Shown: positions 58,384 to 64,000 of the stretch, piece by piece
Layout of the letters: each line of letters begins with the position of its first letter
Position numbering within the stretch: position 1 is the stretch's first letter
Assembly: GCA_036852015.1 (NCBI GenBank)
Contig: JAANDG010000027.1
Location: 480,954 to 544,953, forward strand
Direction: 5' to 3'
DNA from: Pelodera strongyloides
Lineage: Eukaryota > Nematoda > Chromadorea > Rhabditida > Rhabditidae
DNA length: 64,000 nt
Notes under the pieces: generated by a model
What the model was told of the DNA's origin: nothing
Databases searched by the model: none
The model's input: only the letters and a program-made list of their open reading frames with translations
Program-made: the position numbers and the translations under genes

Positions 58384-61300
58384 TTAAACCTTCTTCTCGA
58401 GGGCAGGCACATTGGGTGGCGGGAACACGGGGTTCGAGAAGTCTCCACTCTTGTCAAAGTCTGTGGTAGAAAGCATATCCGGACGCGACTAAAACAAAGA
58501 AATAGCTACAGTAGTCAATAAAACTGAAATTCATTAATACACATTGCCTAATTCTGCCTGTTTCACCACTACAAGATAATACCTAGACTGATGTGCCAAT
58601 TAACCTCTTTCGCTCTTTCCAGCAATAAGACTAGACTCCCAGTTCCTCCTATTTACATTTTACACAATTCATCAAAGCGGTACATCACGTGGTTTTCAAT
58701 TAAAACGCTTTAGTTATACCTACAGTACAGTACCATGTTCCCATCTGAACCAAAACCAAAACCAAAACCAAAAGGGTTAATGACCGGTATACGTTTTTGA
58801 CTTTGCAGCAAGCCATGTGCAGTACCGCTTTAAACATGCATTGGCCACATACTGAAGCTGCCCAATGGCCAGGTTGTCAGGTACCCAGACCCAGACCGTA
58901 AACAATAAAAAGTTACAGTAACACCCACCTGTTCCACAAACTCGGAGAACATCTTCTGGCAGATCTGCATGGCGACAAAGACACCGGCACGCTGCTCAAT
59001 GAAGCGGAGTGCGAGCACCCCATCTGAAAATAGTCACAATTAAGTTAAAGACAAAGACATGAATTTATAAATGTTAATTGGGTCAAAGAGTCGTAGGCAC
59101 AAAGAAGACAAGCTCTTGAGGGCGCGTTCGGGATTGCGAAAAGAAAGAAAAGAAATCAAAAAAGTAGTTCGGGATGGTCCATAAAAATTTTCCGAAATCT
59201 CCACTCCACACAACCCTTTCTATAGCAGTGTAAATACAGCGTTTAACTTCTTAACACACATCAAAGCCTCTTACAATTACAACAAAACATCAGTAAAGAG
59301 TTCCATGTTCCATAATTCAATTTGGTTGGATTTGATCACATCCGTAATCCGGAGGCTAATTTAGCTAATGCAAATTCCTGCGTTTCACATATACTACACA
59401 TATCAAGGCTTCTTACAAATGCATAACATCCTTGTCCGGAAGGCCATTCGAAGCCAGTACAGCAGTAACTCAGCAATTAAAAAAAAATAACCCACCACAC
59501 AAAAGCCATTCGTGTGTGAAAGCTCTCACTGCGGCCGGCGAGGTGCTTCTCGAAAGGATCACCGGGTGCGCACGAAGCCATCTGAAACACACGTGTACAT
59601 TGGAATAATTCTTTTATTTATTTATTGACTACATATGACTACATAATAAACCAAAAAGGATGCAACCGAGGGGGAACACATTTATGCGCATATCGCATAT
59701 CCAACTCCAAATTAGAATCCACTCAAGGCCGATAAAAGGCATTACATCATCAACTATCAACATCACACTCACATCACATTGGTGATTTGATTGGTAATGG
59801 TAATATTGAGAGGTTAAAAAATATAAGAAATATTCCGCTTTAAAGCCGCGTTGCGGTAGATAGGCGCGCGGTTTTCGAAACGTACACTCTACTTATAACT
59901 ACACTGCCATGTCTCATATGCAAATTATGTCCCATTATGTATTATGTGCTAAAAAGCCCAGAAGCACCCATAGTTGCCATTGCCACACATACATTGAAGC
60001 GCAACACACATTTGTGCACCATATCTTTCATGGTAGACAGCAAACGCCACTTTCAAGTGACCGTACCGCTTTGAATACACTGCGGATTATAAAAAAGTGT
60101 TATCATCCACATAACATGGTATCATTGCATCATTCGGTGCAAGTTTGATATCAGTAAAAAAGTAGTAACTAAACTCGTACGACTTACTTGCCAACCATCA
60201 TTTCTCTGCGGACCGGGAAGCACATGTTGATGAGGGTCTGGAAGAAGGAGCAGATGTTGACCACGAGCAGCATCGCGAACCAGAACCTGAAGAAGAACAA
60301 CTGAAATTGTAGAAACTGAGAGTGAACACTGAAGATACAAGTGAAACTGAAGAGCCTGGAGCTGTAAAAAAAGAACAGCACAGAACCTAATAGTGTATTT
60401 ATCTCCAGTTTCGCGTTTCCAGTTTCCCATAGTTAAGATATGCAAATAACATTTGCATATCTTAACTATGGGAAACTGGAAACGCGAAACTGGAGATAAA
60501 TACACTATAAACACAGAAAATAAATGTTTTTTTTGTGGCCAATAAAGTTTGCACGTGTCATTGAATCACATGCAGATGCAACATACAGAAGAACCAAATT
60601 TTCAATTTTCATTTACAAAACAATGCAAATTTCTCTGAGCACATTTTGTGCAGTTGTCCAGCAGATGCAGAGTTCAGCAAATGTTTCACAAACGACGTGT
60701 CAGGTGTCAGGTGTCATACCGTTTTACACTATATTATACCAGTAACAATGTGATAAACCTAACTCTGCGCGAAATCCAAAGTAAAAAGGACACAACCTTC
60801 ACTCTTCTTCTTGAATACACAAATTCACAATCAGGAGAATACAATAAGAAAGCCTCACAGCCTACCAGAGGAAGAGGTAGATCTTCTCGTTGAACATGTT
60901 GACCATGAGGGCGCACTGAAGGGTGTACTTCTGCTGATTGCCCAGCACCCGAATGTCAATGTCACAGAAGGTGACACGGGGGAACACACCGCTCTCCTCC
61001 CACTCACGTCCATTCAGCAGGTCGCTCAACGTCTGAAACAGCTCAACGTCTGAAACAGCTCAACGTCTGAAACAGCTCAACGTCTGAAACACACAACAAT
61101 TTCTACAATTTTGTCTTACAATACAAATACAAATGAAGTGCAACATTGGAGCCACAAGAAGAAAACCACAAGTCAACAGATTACAGACACATACAAGACA
61201 TGAAACATTTTTTTCACTCAGACCACCAAAAAAAAAGTCGGTAACCGGTCGCAAAAGATTTCCATTTAAAAACACTACCAAACGGTTCCCCAATTTCCTG

Positions 61301-63768
61301 TAAACGGGGAAGGTCAATTTGCAAAACCGAGGAACACAAAAGAGCACTTAACGGATAAAAATATTTCAAAAACCAAAAACTTACGCTCAATCCCCAGAGT
61401 GAACTATGGCCAAGGTATTGGTTGACGGTGGTGAGCTGCAGCAAAACGTTGGCAAAGTAGAGGAACTTGGTGAACACGTACACAGTCGTCTCAAAGTTGC
61501 CCAGTCCACTATACGGTCTAAAAGAAGACAAAATGATGAAAATGAAAGTAAAGTGTGCTGTGTGCCTCTTCTACAAATCTTTACTCAAGACTTAAAGTAG
61601 GAGAGTATCCGTTAAATTTTTAGCGCCATAGGCAAATCAAAGACAGATTCCAGGCAAACAGCTCTGGGCTCTGGGCACGGAATTTAGAGAATGTAAACTA
61701 CCATAAACCAGCTCACGTCTAATTACGCAAATACAAATTTACAAATCCTGACTTAAAAGATAATTAGATAATTGAAAAGCATTAAAATACCTGTACGATG
61801 CGAAACGACCTCCGTAGCAATGATTATCAGCATGCAGGGACTCCCTGAGCACAGTGGCAAGCCTTCCCACCTGCAACACATAGAGCACATAACAGGGGGT
61901 ATAGCTCAGTGGTAGAGCGCTCGCTTAGCATGCGAGAGGTCTGGGGTTCAATTCCCCATACCTCCAGAAATGTTTTGCAGTTGATCAAAAAAAGTATTTT
62001 CAATTTATAGAAATGTCTAGTGCACACACAAAGGATATTTGTGCTATATAATATATCGTTACGTTGTTAACTAAGAAAGAGCGCTGAAACTAAAGGCGAA
62101 ATACCGGCCGGCTTTTGAAACGCATCGTGGACAACTGAATTCTTATGTATTTATGCAAATTTGCCCCAATTTAGTTCGATTTTTTTTATTCTAATTTACG
62201 TTCATTTGCAATTTGCATAGGCCACAAGAATTCTGGTGTACTCGATGCGTTTCAAAAACCGACCGGTATTTCGCTTTAAAAACAACCAGTGATACTCCTC
62301 AACTCCTCATAACATACCGTTTCTTTGCGATCTTCAACGGACAATTTTCTCATTCCCTTTGCTTCGGTAACGATCGGGGCAAGATCAACTCCTAAAAGAA
62401 CAACACGGTTCATGGGTTCATCTACTCATTCACACAGGGAATTTACCAGTTTTTTCACATAAGAAATTGTGACAACAGTATGCTAGTTACAATACACGAC
62501 TACACACGCTGTACAGTAAAAATCTGCCAATATGAGTGAGGTTTTCGCTTTTTATCTACAGGCCTAAAATCTAACATCTTAACACCAGATCAAATATCAA
62601 ATCTCCATCCTCTCTTCGATGCTCAATTGAACGAACTCGAACAACAAAAAGATCTAAAGATCAAGAGAAGACCAGATATTAGACAAAACGGACGCGGTTT
62701 TGGTTTGACCAAAATAATCGGATAATGCTTATGAACAATGCATTCATGCTTACGAACAAGCCAGCAAGAAGAAACTGCCGAAATGAAACTGGGCAAATGT
62801 TTATGCAAATTCTCAGGGCGCATCATCTTGGTGCCTAGAACTTTTACAGCACCAACACCTCACAGGAACAAATGAGATACAGGAAAATGGTGATGTGCAG
62901 GTAAACGTGACATGGCTTAGACAATTGCTAGAGGGAATTCAAACACGTGGATTACCAATTAGGTTAATTAACTAAAGAAGGCTGTGAGAGTTCACATTCA
63001 CCACAAGCATCTCGCACGAACAAATGAACAAAACAATTGAGATACAGGAAATTAAACCAAATTTTACCTGAGTATCCGTGTAGCTGGTTCCAGAGAAAAT
63101 TTGGAAGCATGAAGAAAACCGCCTGAAGCGCAAGGAAGACCGGCACCCATTGGTAATACGAGATGCGCATGTTCTGGAATAAAGTATTTATAAAAAAAAA
63201 TTTTTTTTAGAACTTTGTAATTGGCGTTGTTTTTCTTTAAAAAAACACCATCTGAGTGTAGGTAACTTCTTCAACAAAACTATCCATTTGTGAAATAAAA
63301 TTTGGATATTGCAAAAGATTTGTCATCCGCAGGATTCGAACCTGCGCCCTCCGAAGAGGACTGCGACCTGAACGCAGCGCCTTAGACCGCTCGGCCAGAA
63401 TGACATGTTGGCTAACAGGTGGGGCCCACACATAACCAACAGCGAGCCAGTCAAACTAGCGAAAATGAGTGGACGTATTAACTGTAGGAGAAAGCGAAAT
63501 GAACCGAACTCATCCTTTAAACAGGCCACCTCTTCAACATTTCCTTCTCTTATAATGAGATTTTTTCTTTCCTATTTTGTTTACCAATAGTATTTGTTCA
63601 ATTGATGAAAAACGTACCGGATCGTCTCTGGAGCTGTAGATTTGATCATTTGGATCGGACGGGCTGACGAAATATGTTGACTTGATGAAGCAAATGTCGT
63701 CCGCATAACTTTGCCATCCGCCACTAAACTCATTAGGCGCCCAGCATTGGATAGGAGAACCGACATAC
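58384..63768 (-). CDS. Innexin gap-junction subunit, first exon(s) outside or unresolved
   Basis: Ten exons (63768-63618, 63173-63068, 62391-62318, 61870-61791, 61517-61385, 61032-60866, 60286-60188, 59581-59496, 59023-58929, 58488-58384) join in phase, about 365 residues. First visible residues [14 protein letters not shown] are the innexin outer-loop signature, with [14 protein letters not shown] (TM2), a second loop containing [32 protein letters not shown] (TM4) and RREMMVGK after it. Outer-loop cysteines fit disulphide pairs. The C-terminal tail is short (ends [10 protein letters not shown]). Innexins form gap junctions and hemichannels in invertebrates. The missing N-terminus (about 45 residues, TM1) should lie above 63769. 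Which innexin is not assignable by eye. Two tRNA genes and several palindromes lie in its introns. Confidence 0.95.
58674..58833. mobile_element. MITE family C, copy 6
   Basis: AAAGCGGTACATCACGTGG ... CCATGTGCAGTACCGCTTTAA, innexin intron. Confidence 0.85.
59840..60073. mobile_element. Family C-related element
   Basis: TTAAAGCCGCGTTGCGGTAG at left and GACCGTACCGCTTTGAA at right; long interior. Innexin intron. Confidence 0.55.
60391..60507. mobile_element. Perfect palindrome, 57-base arms
   Basis: TAGTGTATTTATCTCCAG... with a 3-base centre AAC; all 57 arm positions pair. Flanked by TA. Innexin intron. Confidence 0.97.
61019..61088. repeat. Tandem 17-base repeat at an innexin splice acceptor
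   Basis: Four units of CGTCTGAAACAGCTCAA; each carries a potential minus-strand acceptor TTTCAG/ACG, the last being the one that fits exon 61032-60866. Confidence 0.9.
61895..61966 (+). tRNA. tRNA-Ala, anticodon AGC
   Basis: 72-base tRNA: acceptor stem GGGGGTA/TACCTCC with one G-T pair, D arm GCTCAGTGGTAGAGC, anticodon arm CTCGCTTAGCATGCGAG (anticodon AGC), T arm GGTTCAATTCC, discriminator A. It lies in an innexin intron on the opposite strand. Confidence 0.97.
62091..62279. mobile_element. MITE family A, copy 16
   Basis: TAAAGGCGAAATACCGGCC ... CGACCGGTATTTCGCTTTAA, innexin intron. Confidence 0.93.
63321..63404 (-). tRNA. tRNA-Leu, anticodon CAG
   Basis: 84-base type II tRNA: acceptor stem GTCATTC/GGATGAC with discriminator A, A box TGGCCGAGCGG, anticodon arm CTGCGTTCAGGTCGCAG (anticodon CAG), long variable arm TCCTCTTCGGAGGG, T arm GGTTCGAATCC. 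Same strand as the innexin gene whose intron it occupies. Confidence 0.97.
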
Positions 63769-63895
63769 CTGAAAATGCAGAAATAGTAAAAAAATCATCA
63801 AATTTAAAAGACAGAAACGGGAAACGGTTCACATTTCTCATACCAATACTCTAAGCGAGGCCAGGAAAAATAGCATAGCAAACTAGACCAAAACT

Positions 63896-64000
63896 TCACA
63901 ACGGATAATCAATTTGGCCATTTGGATCAAAGTATGGCTCAGCAAACGATGAATACGGGACATATAGTCTGGCCATAACAAATGACAACAGAATTGGTGC
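63896..64000 (-). other. Edge open frame of unknown nature
   Basis: Minus-strand frame with a hydrophobic start (PILLSFVMARLYV) then YSSFAEPYFDPNGQIDY and a stop at 63896. It could be the end of another gene or an innexin-adjacent exon; no donor joins it to 63768 in phase. Confidence 0.25.

Noticed and set aside
61827..62027. 66-codon open frame
   Set aside because: Antisense translation of tRNA-Ala.

Overview
The window looks like nuclear DNA of a nematode. Genes are split into short exons with strict GT..AG introns and pyrimidine-rich ...TTTCAG acceptors. Two plus-strand genes (LSM4 and PEX13) have an acceptor a few bases before their ATG with no upstream exon, as expected for spliced-leader addition. 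Degenerate or short arrays of TTAGGC, the nematode telomere hexamer, occur at three internal sites. The gene content (clc-like tetraspan, innexin, ZP/cuticlin-like protein, ShKT proteins) also fits. I do not assign a genus. All exon models were assembled by hand from reading frame, splice phase and family resemblance; no search was run.

Layout. 283-2040 (+): 3' part of a secreted protein with a probable CUB end and three ShKT domains. 5026-8061 (+): LSM4, complete, six exons. 9422-13246 (+): PEX13, complete, eight exons. 14165-18874 (-): membrane-anchored C-type-lectin-like protein, complete, eight exons. 20363-26220 (+): large secreted protein with a CUB-like part, a Thr-rich linker and a final ShKT domain, one exon unresolved. 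27797-41286 (-): 25-exon gene for a 995-residue ZP-domain membrane protein. 45353-48937 (-): claudin/clc-like tetraspan protein, complete, seven exons. 58384-63768 (-): innexin lacking only its first exon(s). tRNA-Ala(AGC) at 61895-61966 (+) and tRNA-Leu(CAG) at 63321-63404 (-) sit in innexin introns. The stretch 48943-58383 shows no gene.

About a fifth of the window is short palindromic (MITE-like) DNA. Sixteen copies of one family (A, inner repeat AGCGAAATACCGGCCGG) and about eleven of another (C, AGCGGTAYGGCACGTGG) lie mostly in introns. At least five families with unrelated interiors (A, C, D, E, F) share the same ends, TTAAAG...CTTTAA. This suggests one mobilising machinery with TTAA target preference acting on different palindromes. 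Some copies touch genes: one family C end contains the stop codon of the claudin gene, and one family F copy begins where the last cysteine of a ShKT domain should be. A truncated Penelope-like retroelement with a GIY-YIG domain and a hammerhead-like 3' motif sits in a ZP-gene intron.

The genes do not form an operon or pathway. LSM4 and PEX13 are housekeeping genes (RNA processing, peroxisome import). The lectin-like, CUB/ShKT, ZP, claudin-like and innexin proteins are surface or secreted products typical of nematode epidermis, cuticle and cell junctions. The accessory interest is mainly in the palindromic elements and their effect on gene structure.
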